Both the position numbers and the translations under genes were made by a program. A stretch of DNA of 64,000 nt from Brevibacterium antiquum. GTDB lineage: Bacteria > Actinomycetota > Actinomycetes > Actinomycetales > Brevibacteriaceae. Every line of letters begins with the position of its first letter. Position 1 is the first letter of the stretch. Shown here piece by piece: positions 17,530-25,811 of this stretch. The DNA is taken from NCBI RefSeq assembly GCF_016107655.1, contig NZ_JABASX010000002.1, forward strand, positions 372,001 through 436,000, in the 5' to 3' direction. The notes under the pieces are model-generated. The model saw only the letters and a program-made list of their open reading frames with translations. It was not told the DNA's origin and did no database searches.

Positions 17530-17925
17530 GTGGAAGGAAGATCGAAGATTCTGGGCTCGGTAGTGGCCGCTCTGGTGATCGTGCTCGCAGTTCTCACGGT
17601 CATCATCGTCAGGAGCTCCGCTTCGCCGGAGCCGCCGGATCTCACCCCGGTCGAAGTCACCCCCGAGACTTCGGCTCCCTCGAACGCCGATGGATCTGCC
17701 GATAAACCCGATGGATCTGCCGATAAACCCACCGAGTCGACCGAGTCCTCCGAATCTTCCGGCGAGTCGACTGTGCCCGAGGAACTCGAACACTCCTATG
17801 AGCCGGTGCCCAACCCGCCGCGCGAAGTGCCCGCCGATTCCGACGACGGTGACGACGACGGTGACGATGGCGACGACGACGGCGACGACGATGGCGACGA
17901 CGGTGACGATGGCGACGACGACTGA
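17530..17925 (+). CDS. membrane-anchored protein with acidic Asp/Gly repeat tail
   Basis: About 131 residues from GTG 17530. A single N-terminal transmembrane helix (SVVAALVIVLAVLTVIIV, about residues 10-27) is followed by a Pro/Ser/Thr/Glu-rich stretch with a repeated DGSADKP unit. About 28 residues made only of Asp and Gly end the protein. The topology suggests an extracytoplasmic acidic tail that could bind cations such as Ca2+. The tail-coding DNA overlaps the start of the kinase gene at 17909. I do not recognise a family. The ribosome site is weak, so the start is uncertain. Confidence 0.6.
   Translation: MEGRSKILGSVVAALVIVLAVLTVIIVRSSASPEPPDLTPVEVTPETSAPSNADGSADKPDGSADKPTESTESSESSGESTVPEELEHSYEPVPNPPREVPADSDDGDDDGDDGDDDGDDDGDDGDDGDDD
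17841..17922 (+). repeat. tandem GAC/GGT/GGC repeat encoding Asp-Gly tail
   Basis: An 82-bp tract made of GAC and GGT/GGC/GAT codons gives runs of Asp with Gly every third or fourth residue. Unit order varies, as expected for a slippage-prone region. It ends at the TGA of the acidic protein and overlaps the likely start of the sensor kinase gene. Confidence 0.75.
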
Positions 17926-19369
17926 ACGTCGCATCCGGATGACCGTTCAGAATCGACTGACGATCACGGTCGCCATTCTTTCCGTACTCGCTCTCACCGT
18001 CGTCGGACTCGTCCTCTACACCGTTGAAGCGAACAACGTCGAGGGTCGGAATACGGCCTCCATGGCGCAGGAGATCGCAGAGATGCGCTCCTTCGCCCAG
18101 AACGGTGTCGACCCCGAGACCGGGGAACGCTTCACCTCAGTCGACCAGATCCTCAGCCAGTTCCTCGCCCAGAATCGGCCAGACGAAGATGAGACCCTGT
18201 TCGCCTTCCTCACCGATGGTCGTGTCCTGTACCAAGGGGAGCCGAATTCCGCGGTCAACGGTTCCGCAGAGTTCGAGAAGGCCGTGGCCGAAGTGTCCGC
18301 TGACGGCGGCGAGATCAATCTGACGATCGACGGCGACGAATACGACGGCTACGTACTGCCGATCACCTCCGGACCCGGAGCGGGCACGCCCAGTGGAGGC
18401 ACAGCCGGCGGATCCAAGTCAGGTGCGGACAACGGCCCGGGTTCGTTCGTCGTCGTGCACAACGTCACCGCCAGCCACGCCGATCTCTCGCAGGTCATGC
18501 AGATCTACATCGTCGTCGCACTGGCCGCTGCGCTGCTCATCTCGGGGATCTCTTCGGTGCTGGCCAGGCGGCTTCTGGCTCCGGTCACCGAGTTGCGACA
18601 GACCGCACAGTCGATCTCCGGCGGCGATCTCAGCAGCCGGCTCGCCACACGAGGCAATGACGACATCGCCGAGCTCGGACGCACATTCAACGATATGCTC
18701 GACCGCCTCGAAGCCTCTTTCGAGACGCAGAAGCGCTTCCTCGACGACGTCGGCCATGAGCTCCGCACACCCCTGACCATCCTCAGCGGCCATCTTGAGA
18801 CCATGGACTCCAGCGACGTCGATGATGTCGATGAGACCCGGACGATGCTGCTCGATGAAACCGACAGGATGGCCCGCCTCGTCGAGGAGCTGCTCATTCT
18901 GGCGCGATCTCGTCGCCCCGACTTCGTTCGGCCGGGCCAGGTCGACGTACCTTCACTGCTCAATGAGACCCTGGCCAAGGCCAAAGGGCTGGGACAGCGT
19001 GATTGGAAGGTCGAGACTCCACCAGGCGTCGTCCTCACCGCTGATCGACAGCGGCTGACGCAGGCTCTGCTGCAGTTGGCCGCCAACGCTTTCGAACACA
19101 CCGAGGTGGACCAGCCGATCACCTTCGGAGCCGGTGTCGTCGATGACAGCGTCCATCTCTGGGTTCGCGACGAAGGCAGCGGAGTTCCGGATGAGATCGC
19201 CGCCGAGATCTTCGAACGGTTCAGCCGGGGGTCGACCGAGGGGCACGGCTTCGGTCTCGGACTGTCCATCATCATGGCCATCGCCGAGGCGCACGGAGGG
19301 ACCGTTGTCCTCGACCACGTGTCCAGAGGCGCCCAGTTCCGAATGATTCTGCCGAAAGGACCGCAGTGA
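17909..19369 (+). CDS. OmpR-type sensor histidine kinase with extracytoplasmic domain
   Basis: About 486 residues from ATG 17909; ATG 17939 is an alternative. Transmembrane helix 1 (TVAILSVLALTVVGLVLY) and helix 2 (IYIVVALAAALLISGIS) bracket an extracytoplasmic domain of about 150 residues. HAMP follows, then HisKA with FLDDVGHELRTPLT (His at about 283) and HATPase_c with DEGSGVP and GHGFGLGLSI. The gene begins inside the 3' end of the acidic-tail gene and overlaps the regulator by 4 nt. It could sense envelope or cation state, possibly through the acidic protein, but that is conjecture. Confidence 0.9.
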   Translation: MATTTERRIRMTVQNRLTITVAILSVLALTVVGLVLYTVEANNVEGRNTASMAQEIAEMRSFAQNGVDPETGERFTSVDQILSQFLAQNRPDEDETLFAFLTDGRVLYQGEPNSAVNGSAEFEKAVAEVSADGGEINLTIDGDEYDGYVLPITSGPGAGTPSGGTAGGSKSGADNGPGSFVVVHNVTASHADLSQVMQIYIVVALAAALLISGISSVLARRLLAPVTELRQTAQSISGGDLSSRLATRGNDDIAELGRTFNDMLDRLEASFETQKRFLDDVGHELRTPLTILSGHLETMDSSDVDDVDETRTMLLDETDRMARLVEELLILARSRRPDFVRPGQVDVPSLLNETLAKAKGLGQRDWKVETPPGVVLTADRQRLTQALLQLAANAFEHTEVDQPITFGAGVVDDSVHLWVRDEGSGVPDEIAAEIFERFSRGSTEGHGFGLGLSIIMAIAEAHGGTVVLDHVSRGAQFRMILPKGPQ

Positions 19370-20025
19370 ACAGAATTCTCGTAGTCGAAGATGAGGAGCG
19401 GATCTCCGCCTTCATCGCCAAGGGACTCAAAGCCGCAGGCTTCAGCACGGAGATCGCCGCCGATGGGATCTCGGGTCGAGATCTGGCGCTGACAGGAGAC
19501 TTCGACCTGCTCGTCCTCGACATCGGGCTGCCGGGCCTCGACGGATTCAGCGTTCTCAGCCAGCTGCGCACACAGCGCCCCGATCTTCCGGTCCTCGTGC
19601 TCACCGCACGTGACAACGCAGACGACACGATCTTCGCATTGGAGTCCGGCGCTGCCGACTACATGATCAAACCCTTCCGCTTCGGCGAGCTGCTGGCCCG
19701 CATCAGACTGCGGCTCAAGGAGACGATCATCGAAGCTCCGAAGACAGCGCTCGTTCGCGGAGATGTGCACATCGACCTCCTCAGACGGCAGGTGTGGGTG
19801 GCTGGGAAGATCGTCGATCTCTCCGCCCGTGAGCTGTCATTGGCAGAGATCCTGCTGCAAAACCGCGGCAATGTGCTCTCGCGGGAACAGCTGCTCTCAC
19901 ATGTGTGGGGCTTCGACTTCGATCCCGGTTCCAATGTCGTCGACGTCTACGTCGGCTATCTGCGCAAGAAGCTCGGAAGCGACTTCGTCACCACTGTGCG
20001 CGGATTCGGCTACCGCGTGGACTGA
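19366..20025 (+). CDS. OmpR-family response regulator
   Basis: A 219-residue regulator starting at GTG 19366, overlapping the kinase stop (GTGA). The receiver has DEE near residue 9, phospho-acceptor Asp52 in VLDIGLPG and Lys in MIKPF. The C-terminal winged helix includes LSARELSLAEILLQNRG and ends with VRGFGYRVD. It is followed 70 bp later by the glycosyltransferase operon, and a CTTAAT direct repeat with 11-bp spacing sits in that gap. The operon is therefore the most likely target. Confidence 0.93.
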   Translation: MNRILVVEDEERISAFIAKGLKAAGFSTEIAADGISGRDLALTGDFDLLVLDIGLPGLDGFSVLSQLRTQRPDLPVLVLTARDNADDTIFALESGAADYMIKPFRFGELLARIRLRLKETIIEAPKTALVRGDVHIDLLRRQVWVAGKIVDLSARELSLAEILLQNRGNVLSREQLLSHVWGFDFDPGSNVVDVYVGYLRKKLGSDFVTTVRGFGYRVD

Positions 20026-20055
20026 AAGCGAGCCTAAGAGTCTTCTCATCTGCGT

Positions 20056-20072
20056 CTTAATTCCACCTTAAT
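20056..20072 (+). promoter_or_regulatory. CTTAAT direct repeat, candidate OmpR-type site
   Basis: CTTAAT occurs at 20056-20061 and 20067-20072, exactly 11 bp apart. OmpR/PhoB-class regulators bind direct repeats at this spacing. The site is between the regulator gene and the first glycosyltransferase gene of the operon. Confidence 0.5.
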
Positions 20073-20094
20073 CAGGCAGACCAGGATGAAGAGT

Positions 20095-21333
20095 ATGAAT
20101 TCCACTCTGAGAATCGCGTTGTTCTCCCACGACTCCCTGGGTCTGGGACACATCCGCCGGAACCGTGCCTTGGCCTTCGCCCTGGCCAAGGACCTTCCCA
20201 CACTGACCGGACGCAGAGTGAGCGGGCTGCTCATCGCAGGCAACCCCGAGGCCACTCGCTTCGATCTCCCTGCCGGATGGGACTGGGTGATTCTGCCCGG
20301 TGTGACCCCATCGGCTGGAGGCTACGAGCCCCGGGCATTGGCCTCATCGATGGAAGGGCTCAGCGCCCTGCGGGCCGCCGCGATCACCGCGATCCTTGAC
20401 CAGCAGGACCCTGACCTCTTCATCGTCGATCGCCACCCCTTCGGCATCGACGGCGAACTGAACGAAGCGCTCGACCACGTCAGGGCCCGCGGGTGCCGCA
20501 CGGTCCTCGGCCTGCGCGAGGTCCTCGACACCCCCTCGGTGATCGAACGAGAATGGGATCGTGTCGGCGGAGCCGGCGTCGTCGCCGCTGCCTTCGACGA
20601 GGTCTGGATCTACGGTGACCCGGACGTCTACGACCCAAGGGCGACCGGGGAAGTGCCTGAGGAGCTTGCGCGCATCGCGGAATGCACCGGATACCTGGCG
20701 ATGGAACGCCCCGTGGAGCACTCCGTGGAACGTGCCGCGACAACGCGTGGACGGTTCGTCCTCACCTGCCTGGGAGGAGGCTCCGACGGCGCCGACCTCG
20801 CGTCGATCGCGGTACGTGCGCGTCCACCGGCAGGCCACACCCACCTGGTCGTGACGGGTCCCCAGATGGACTTCGCCGAGTTCGAAGCTCTCAAACGATC
20901 CGCCTCGGAGTCGACCATCGTCATCCGACACAGCGACGACGTTCCCGGCCTCATCGACAGGGCATCCGCACTCGTCTGCATGGGTGGATACAACACCATC
21001 AGCGAGGTGGTCGCGACGACGACACCGGCCCTCGTCGTCCCCCGGAACGGGCATCGTGCTGAGCAGCCTCGGCGGGCATCTGCGCTTGCCGCGGTCGGCG
21101 CGATCGACACACTGTCCATTGATCGGATGAGCGCAACGGCTCTGAGCGAGTGGTTCAGCCGGCAGGTCGATCACTCCATCGACCGTTCGCGCATCGACTT
21201 GGCCGGGTTGGCCGCGGTCGCGCACCTCGCTGCCGAACTCATCGGCCCGCACGTCACTGCCATCGTCCCTGACCACAGTTCCTCGGCCCTCGGTGCCGTC
21301 GCTTCAATCGAGGAGGCCAGCTATGCAGGCTGA
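20095..21333 (+). CDS. MurG-like glycosyltransferase, first gene of glycan operon
   Basis: About 412 residues; ATG 20095 has AGGA 8 nt upstream, and ATG 20086 is also possible. It has a GT-B fold of the MurG/GT28 type: an N-terminal SHDSLGLGHIRRNRALA and a C-terminal acceptor/donor half with FVLTCLGGGSDG, IDRASALVCMGGYNTISEV and PRNGHRAEQPRRA. These match the family of predicted glycosyltransferases related to COG4671. It is the promoter-proximal gene of six coupled genes, 70 bp after a two-component system. Donor and acceptor are unknown. Confidence 0.82.
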   Translation: MNSTLRIALFSHDSLGLGHIRRNRALAFALAKDLPTLTGRRVSGLLIAGNPEATRFDLPAGWDWVILPGVTPSAGGYEPRALASSMEGLSALRAAAITAILDQQDPDLFIVDRHPFGIDGELNEALDHVRARGCRTVLGLREVLDTPSVIEREWDRVGGAGVVAAAFDEVWIYGDPDVYDPRATGEVPEELARIAECTGYLAMERPVEHSVERAATTRGRFVLTCLGGGSDGADLASIAVRARPPAGHTHLVVTGPQMDFAEFEALKRSASESTIVIRHSDDVPGLIDRASALVCMGGYNTISEVVATTTPALVVPRNGHRAEQPRRASALAAVGAIDTLSIDRMSATALSEWFSRQVDHSIDRSRIDLAGLAAVAHLAAELIGPHVTAIVPDHSSSALGAVASIEEASYAG

Positions 21334-22735
21334 ACACGCACTCACACACGCACCCACATCTGCACCCACGCCCACACACCTGAGCACCAAACGCGCCTAC
21401 GTCCTGAAGATGTACCCGCGCTTCTCCGAGACCTTCATCGTCTCCGAGATCCTCGCCAGGGAAGCCGCGGGGGAGGAGCTCATCATCTTCTCCCTGCGGC
21501 CGAGCACCGATACCCGCTTCCACCCGGAGCTGGCCAGGGTCAAGGCCCCTGTCATCCACGTCGAACGGCCTTCGAGTGCCCGCAGCTTCTGGCAGACCTG
21601 GCAGGAGAGCATGCAGGATCCGAGGATCGCCGCTGGTCTCAAGGCCCACCTCGGCGACATCACCGAGCTGAGCCACGACGATGCCGTCCAGGCCGCTGCC
21701 GTGGCTCGCTTGGCACTCGAACACGAGGTCACCCACCTCCACGCCCACTTCGCGTCGGTGGCGACGACGGTGGCTCGAGCCGCCTCGGCGTTGACGGGGA
21801 TCGCGTATTCGTTCACCACGCATGCGAAGGACATCTTCCATGAGAGCGTCGAACTCGACGATCTGAGCGCCAAGGTCGCCGACGCCGACCACGTCATCGC
21901 CATCAGCGACTACAACCACAGCTATCTGCGCCGCACCCTCGGCCCTGAGCTCAGCGAGCGGATTGTCGTCGTGCGCAACGGTCTCGAACTCGACCGTTTC
22001 CCCTATCGTCCCGACATCGATGAGCGACCAATCGGTTCGGCGCAGTCGATTCCCTCGCTTCTGGCCGTCGGTCGCCTCGTTGAGAAGAAGGGTTTCGCGC
22101 ATCTGCTCACCGCGCTCGCCCGACTGCGCGACGCCGGCCTGCCCTGTCACCTCGATCTCGTCGGTACGGGTCCGCTTGAGGACGAGCTGCGCGAGCTCAT
22201 CCTCACGCTCCACCTCACCGAACTCGTCGACATGCACGGAGCGCTGACCCAGTCCGAGGTCCGCGAGATGTTCGTCAGCCACGACCTCCTCGTCGCCCCG
22301 TTCGTCATCGGCGCCGACGGCAATGCCGATGGCCTGCCGACCGTCCTGCTCGAAGGCATGGCCACCGGAATCCCGTGCATCGCCGGCACAGTCACGGCCG
22401 TGCCCGAGGTCATCATCAACGATGAGACCGGGTGGCTGGTCGAGGGCGATGACCCCGACCAGATCGCATCCACCATCGCCGAGGCGGTCCATCGACTGCA
22501 GGAGAATCCTGCTTCCGTACGAGAGATCACCGATGCTGCTCGCCGCCTTGTGTGCCGAGAGCACGACTCGCGCTCCCAGGCCCGCGAACTTGCCGACCTG
22601 GTGACCGGCGCAGTCGCGACCGAGACTCCGGCGGCAGACGTGCTCGGTCAAGCCGAATCCAACACGGGTCACCCCGCGTCGAACACCGACCGAGCCGCAT
22701 CGAACACCGACCGAGAACTGGAGCACGTGTCATGA
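21323..22735 (+). CDS. GT4-family glycosyltransferase A
   Basis: About 470 residues. ATG 21323 has GAGGAGG and lies inside the last codons of the previous gene. A GT-B fold is seen: N-terminal KMYPRFSETFIVSEIL, central HLHAHFASVATTVAR, and a GT4 donor domain with AVGRLVEKKGF, GTGPLEDELRELI and the E-x7-E region DGLPTVLLEGMATGIPCIAG. The C-terminal 25 residues are a repeat of the type SNTDRA, encoded by a 21-bp tandem repeat at 22655-22714. It is likely to act on a membrane-linked acceptor with its neighbours. Confidence 0.88.
   Translation: MQAEHALTHAPTSAPTPTHLSTKRAYVLKMYPRFSETFIVSEILAREAAGEELIIFSLRPSTDTRFHPELARVKAPVIHVERPSSARSFWQTWQESMQDPRIAAGLKAHLGDITELSHDDAVQAAAVARLALEHEVTHLHAHFASVATTVARAASALTGIAYSFTTHAKDIFHESVELDDLSAKVADADHVIAISDYNHSYLRRTLGPELSERIVVVRNGLELDRFPYRPDIDERPIGSAQSIPSLLAVGRLVEKKGFAHLLTALARLRDAGLPCHLDLVGTGPLEDELRELILTLHLTELVDMHGALTQSEVREMFVSHDLLVAPFVIGADGNADGLPTVLLEGMATGIPCIAGTVTAVPEVIINDETGWLVEGDDPDQIASTIAEAVHRLQENPASVREITDAARRLVCREHDSRSQARELADLVTGAVATETPAADVLGQAESNTGHPASNTDRAASNTDRELEHVS
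22655..22714 (+). repeat. 21-bp tandem repeat in GT A C terminus
   Basis: Clean copies starting GCGTCGAACACCGACCGA or GCATCGAACACCGACCGA lie at 22676-22693 and 22697-22714, with a degenerate copy before them. They encode repeated ASNTDR units at the end of the protein. Confidence 0.65.
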
Positions 22736-23958
22736 GAATCGCCTACATTCTGCTCGACCCGGGCATCGGAGTATTCGGCACCAAGGGCGCAAGCGTCCAC
22801 GTGCAGGAAGTCATCCGCGCCTTCAGACACCTCGGGCATGAGGTCAGCGTCTTCTGCACCCGCACCGATGACGACGTCCCGAGCGACCTCGCCGATCTCG
22901 ACGTCACTCGCCTCAAGGTGCCCGGCGGTCTTGATCGAAGCCAACGGGAGATGGCGCTCATGCGTCTGTCCGACATGCTCGCCGATATGGTCATCGACAC
23001 CGCGGGTGCCGGAGCTGACCAGGGCTTCGACCTCGTCTACGAACGGTATTCGCTGTTCTCCACCGCCGGGGCGCAGATCAGCAGCCGTCTCGGCGTGCCT
23101 CTGGTCCTCGAGGTCAACGCACCGCTGCTCGCCGAGCAGAAGCAGCATCGCGGACTCGTCCACGATGCGCATGCCGCTCGGACCACAGCCCACAGCTTCG
23201 TCGAAGCCGAGCGGATCGTCTGTGTCAGTTCCGCTGTTGCCGCTTGGGTGGAGCGGGACTATCCGGGACTGCGCGATGTCTCGGTGGTCCCCAACGGTGT
23301 GAACACGGAGCGGATCACACCGGCACAGTCTTCTGAAGGGATGGGCCGCCTCGGCGAGGAACCAAGCCTCGGCGAGGAACCAGGTCACGATCGACCTGTG
23401 CCAAGTCACGATCGACCTGTGCGAATCGGATTCGTGGGAACCCTCAAACCCTGGCACGGCACCGACCGGCTCATCGAGGCCTGTGCCGATCTGCGCGGGA
23501 ACTTCCATCTCGATATCCTCGGGCACGGACCGGAGGCGGAGGCTCTGCAGAAGCAGGCGAAGGCTCTTCGCATCGGTGACCGCGTGACCTTCCACGGGGC
23601 GCTCGCCTCCGCAGAGATTCCTGCCCGACTGCGCACCTTCGATATTGCTGTGGCCCCGTACCCGGCAGGGGAGAACTACTTCTCGCCGCTGAAGATCTAC
23701 GAGTACCTGGCAGCGGGACTGCCCATCGTCGCCTCGGCGATCGGTTCGATTCCCGAGGTCCTCGACGGGACCGGTGCGGCGACGCTTGTGCCTGCCGGCG
23801 ACTCCAGTGCGCTGGCATGTGCCCTGCAGAACCTCATCGCCGACGCCGAGGCGAGGCAGCGGATGGGTGCTGCCGCCCGTGCCGAAGCACTGGCCCATCA
23901 TTCGTGGACCAGTCGGTGCCAGGAGATACTGGCGCCGTTCGTGTTGGAGTTGGTATGA
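22732..23958 (+). CDS. GT4-family glycosyltransferase B
   Basis: About 408 residues from ATG 22732, overlapping the previous stop by 4 nt. N-terminal AYILLDPGIGVFGTKGASVH resembles the UDP-sugar GT4 acceptor domain with its glycine loop. The donor domain has GFVGTLKPWHGTDRLIEA, ILGHGPEAEALQ and the E-x7-E region SPLKIYEYLAAGLPIVAS. Between the two halves is an inserted stretch made of two duplicated units (LGEEP and HDRPV), coded by tandem repeats at 23349-23422. The neighbours suggest sequential sugar addition with GT A. Confidence 0.88.
   Translation: MRIAYILLDPGIGVFGTKGASVHVQEVIRAFRHLGHEVSVFCTRTDDDVPSDLADLDVTRLKVPGGLDRSQREMALMRLSDMLADMVIDTAGAGADQGFDLVYERYSLFSTAGAQISSRLGVPLVLEVNAPLLAEQKQHRGLVHDAHAARTTAHSFVEAERIVCVSSAVAAWVERDYPGLRDVSVVPNGVNTERITPAQSSEGMGRLGEEPSLGEEPGHDRPVPSHDRPVRIGFVGTLKPWHGTDRLIEACADLRGNFHLDILGHGPEAEALQKQAKALRIGDRVTFHGALASAEIPARLRTFDIAVAPYPAGENYFSPLKIYEYLAAGLPIVASAIGSIPEVLDGTGAATLVPAGDSSALACALQNLIADAEARQRMGAAARAEALAHHSWTSRCQEILAPFVLELV
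23349..23422 (+). repeat. two adjacent tandem duplications inside GT B
   Basis: A 16-bp unit CCTCGGCGAGGAACCA is repeated at 23349-23364 and 23367-23382 (18-bp period). It is followed directly by GTCACGATCGACCTGTGC at 23384-23401 and 23405-23422 (21-bp period). Both keep the reading frame and lengthen the inter-domain linker. Confidence 0.75.
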
Positions 23959-25811
23959 GTCAGACCTCGAAAGCGACGAAGTCCAAGACCAAGATCTCGC
24001 CCGGGGCGCTGAAGCGAACCCTGTGGATCCTCACCCCGCACCTGGGCCAGCATAAGTGGCTCATCGTCGGCGGGCTGGCCGCACTGTTCTGCGACGTCAT
24101 CTTCCGCATCCTCGAACCATGGCCGCTCAAGATCGCCATCGATGCCGTGACCTCTGCCCTGGGCGCGGAGATCGGACCGACCATCGGCGTCGGATCGAAC
24201 GTCGGGATGACCTTGGCCGCAGCCGCGATCGGTCTGGCGGTCATCGTGGCGGGCAGAGCCGTGGCGAACTATGCCTCGACCATCTGCTTCGCGCTCGTCG
24301 GCGCCCGAGTCGCGACCCAGCTGCGGTCACGGGTCTTCGAGCACGTGCAGGCTCTGTCGCTGAAGTACCATTCGCGAGCCTCGATCGGAGACACCTCCCA
24401 GCGCCTCGTCGGCGATATCGGACGCCTCCAGGAAGTGGCTGTGACGGCCGGTCTTCCGCTGGTGGGCAACGTCATCACCCTGGCTGTCCTCCTCGTCGTC
24501 ATGGTCATCCTCGACCCGGTGCTCAGCGCCATCGTGCTCATCACCGCAGCGATCTACGGGGTGCTGTCGAAGATCGCGACCCCGAAGATCACGACAGCTT
24601 CCCGCTCGACTCGCAAGGGCGAAGGCAGGCTCGTGGGCTCTGCCGCCGAAGCGCTGGGCGCCATCCGCGTCGTCCAGGCCTATGGCCTCGAAGGCACAGT
24701 GGCTCGCGAATTCTCCAATGGAAACGAACGCGCGCTCAAAGCCGGTGTGCGTGCCCGCCGCCTGGCCGCGGGACTGGAACGATCAACCGACGTGCTCGTC
24801 GGCATCTCCCAGGCGCTGGTGCTCATCTTCGGCAGCTACCAGGTGCTGCGCGGGGCCATGTCCCCCGGGGACCTGGTGCTGTTCCTCATGTACCTCAAGA
24901 TCGCCATGAAGCCGCTGCGCGATATGGCCAAATACACCGGCCGCATCGCCCGAGCCACCGCATCTGGGGAACGGATCGCCGATCTCCTCGACGAGCCGAT
25001 CGAGATTGCTGATGTCCCCGGAGCCCTGACCATGGGGCCCGTGTCCGGTGATGTCGTCTTCGACCGCATCACCTCGGCGGACGGTCATGGGAATCCGCTG
25101 TTCAACGACTTCAATCTGCTGATCCCCGCGGGTCAGAAGGTCGGGATCCTCGGCGCCTCCGGAGCCGGGAAGTCCACGTTGATGAGTTACCTGCTGCGGC
25201 TCTCGCAGCCGGAAGCGGGGTCGATATTCATCGACGGCTACGACACGCACAACGTCACCAGGTCCTCCCTGCGCTCGAACGTGTCGGTGCTCCTGCAGGA
25301 ATCGGTTCTGTTCGCCGCGACCGTGCGGGAGAACATCCGCTACGGCCGCCTGGACGCCACCGACGCCGAGGTGGAGGATGCGGCTCGCGCGGCCCGGGCC
25401 GAGGAGTTCATCGTGGGATTGCCCGAGGGGTATGACACCGTGCTGGGCAACCGGGGTGACACGCTCTCCGGTGGGCAGCGACAGCGTCTGGCCATCGCCA
25501 GGGCATTGGTTCGTGACGCACCCGTCGTGGTCTTCGACGAGGCGACTTCCGGTCTTGACCCGCAGACCCGAGGGCAGGTCGCGGGCTCGGTGTCGAAGCT
25601 GACCGAAGGACGGACGAGCATCGTCATCACCCACGACCTGGCGATGATCCGCGACCTCGACCGGGTGCTGTGGCTCGAGGACGGGCAGATCGTCGAAGAC
25701 GGATCGCTGAGCGAACTGGCCGGTGATCCGGACACCAGAATCGCTCGCTGGATGCGCACGCAGGCCGAGGATTCTCAGATGGGGACCACTCTCAACGAGG
25801 TGGCGGGATGA
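23955..25811 (+). CDS. ABC exporter, fused membrane and ATPase domains
   Basis: About 618 residues from ATG 23955 (GGAG upstream; ATGA overlap with GT B). The type I exporter membrane domain (about 20-330) has six helices. The ATPase domain has Walker A GASGAGKST, signature LSGGQRQRLAIARAL, Walker B VVVFDEATSGLD and switch His in ITHDL. It should work as a homodimer, like MsbA or other lipid/glycolipid flippases. Its position after three glycosyltransferases suggests that it flips or exports their product. Confidence 0.92.
   Translation: MSQTSKATKSKTKISPGALKRTLWILTPHLGQHKWLIVGGLAALFCDVIFRILEPWPLKIAIDAVTSALGAEIGPTIGVGSNVGMTLAAAAIGLAVIVAGRAVANYASTICFALVGARVATQLRSRVFEHVQALSLKYHSRASIGDTSQRLVGDIGRLQEVAVTAGLPLVGNVITLAVLLVVMVILDPVLSAIVLITAAIYGVLSKIATPKITTASRSTRKGEGRLVGSAAEALGAIRVVQAYGLEGTVAREFSNGNERALKAGVRARRLAAGLERSTDVLVGISQALVLIFGSYQVLRGAMSPGDLVLFLMYLKIAMKPLRDMAKYTGRIARATASGERIADLLDEPIEIADVPGALTMGPVSGDVVFDRITSADGHGNPLFNDFNLLIPAGQKVGILGASGAGKSTLMSYLLRLSQPEAGSIFIDGYDTHNVTRSSLRSNVSVLLQESVLFAATVRENIRYGRLDATDAEVEDAARAARAEEFIVGLPEGYDTVLGNRGDTLSGGQRQRLAIARALVRDAPVVVFDEATSGLDPQTRGQVAGSVSKLTEGRTSIVITHDLAMIRDLDRVLWLEDGQIVEDGSLSELAGDPDTRIARWMRTQAEDSQMGTTLNEVAG

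Noticed and set aside
17841..17922. possible CRISPR or minisatellite array
   Set aside because: The repeat has no spacers and reads as Asp/Gly codons inside a gene.
21254..22726. 490-residue minus-strand open frame over GT A
   Set aside because: The plus strand encodes a full GT4 enzyme with a strong ribosome site. The minus frame shows only Asp/Gly/Val-rich shadow sequence.
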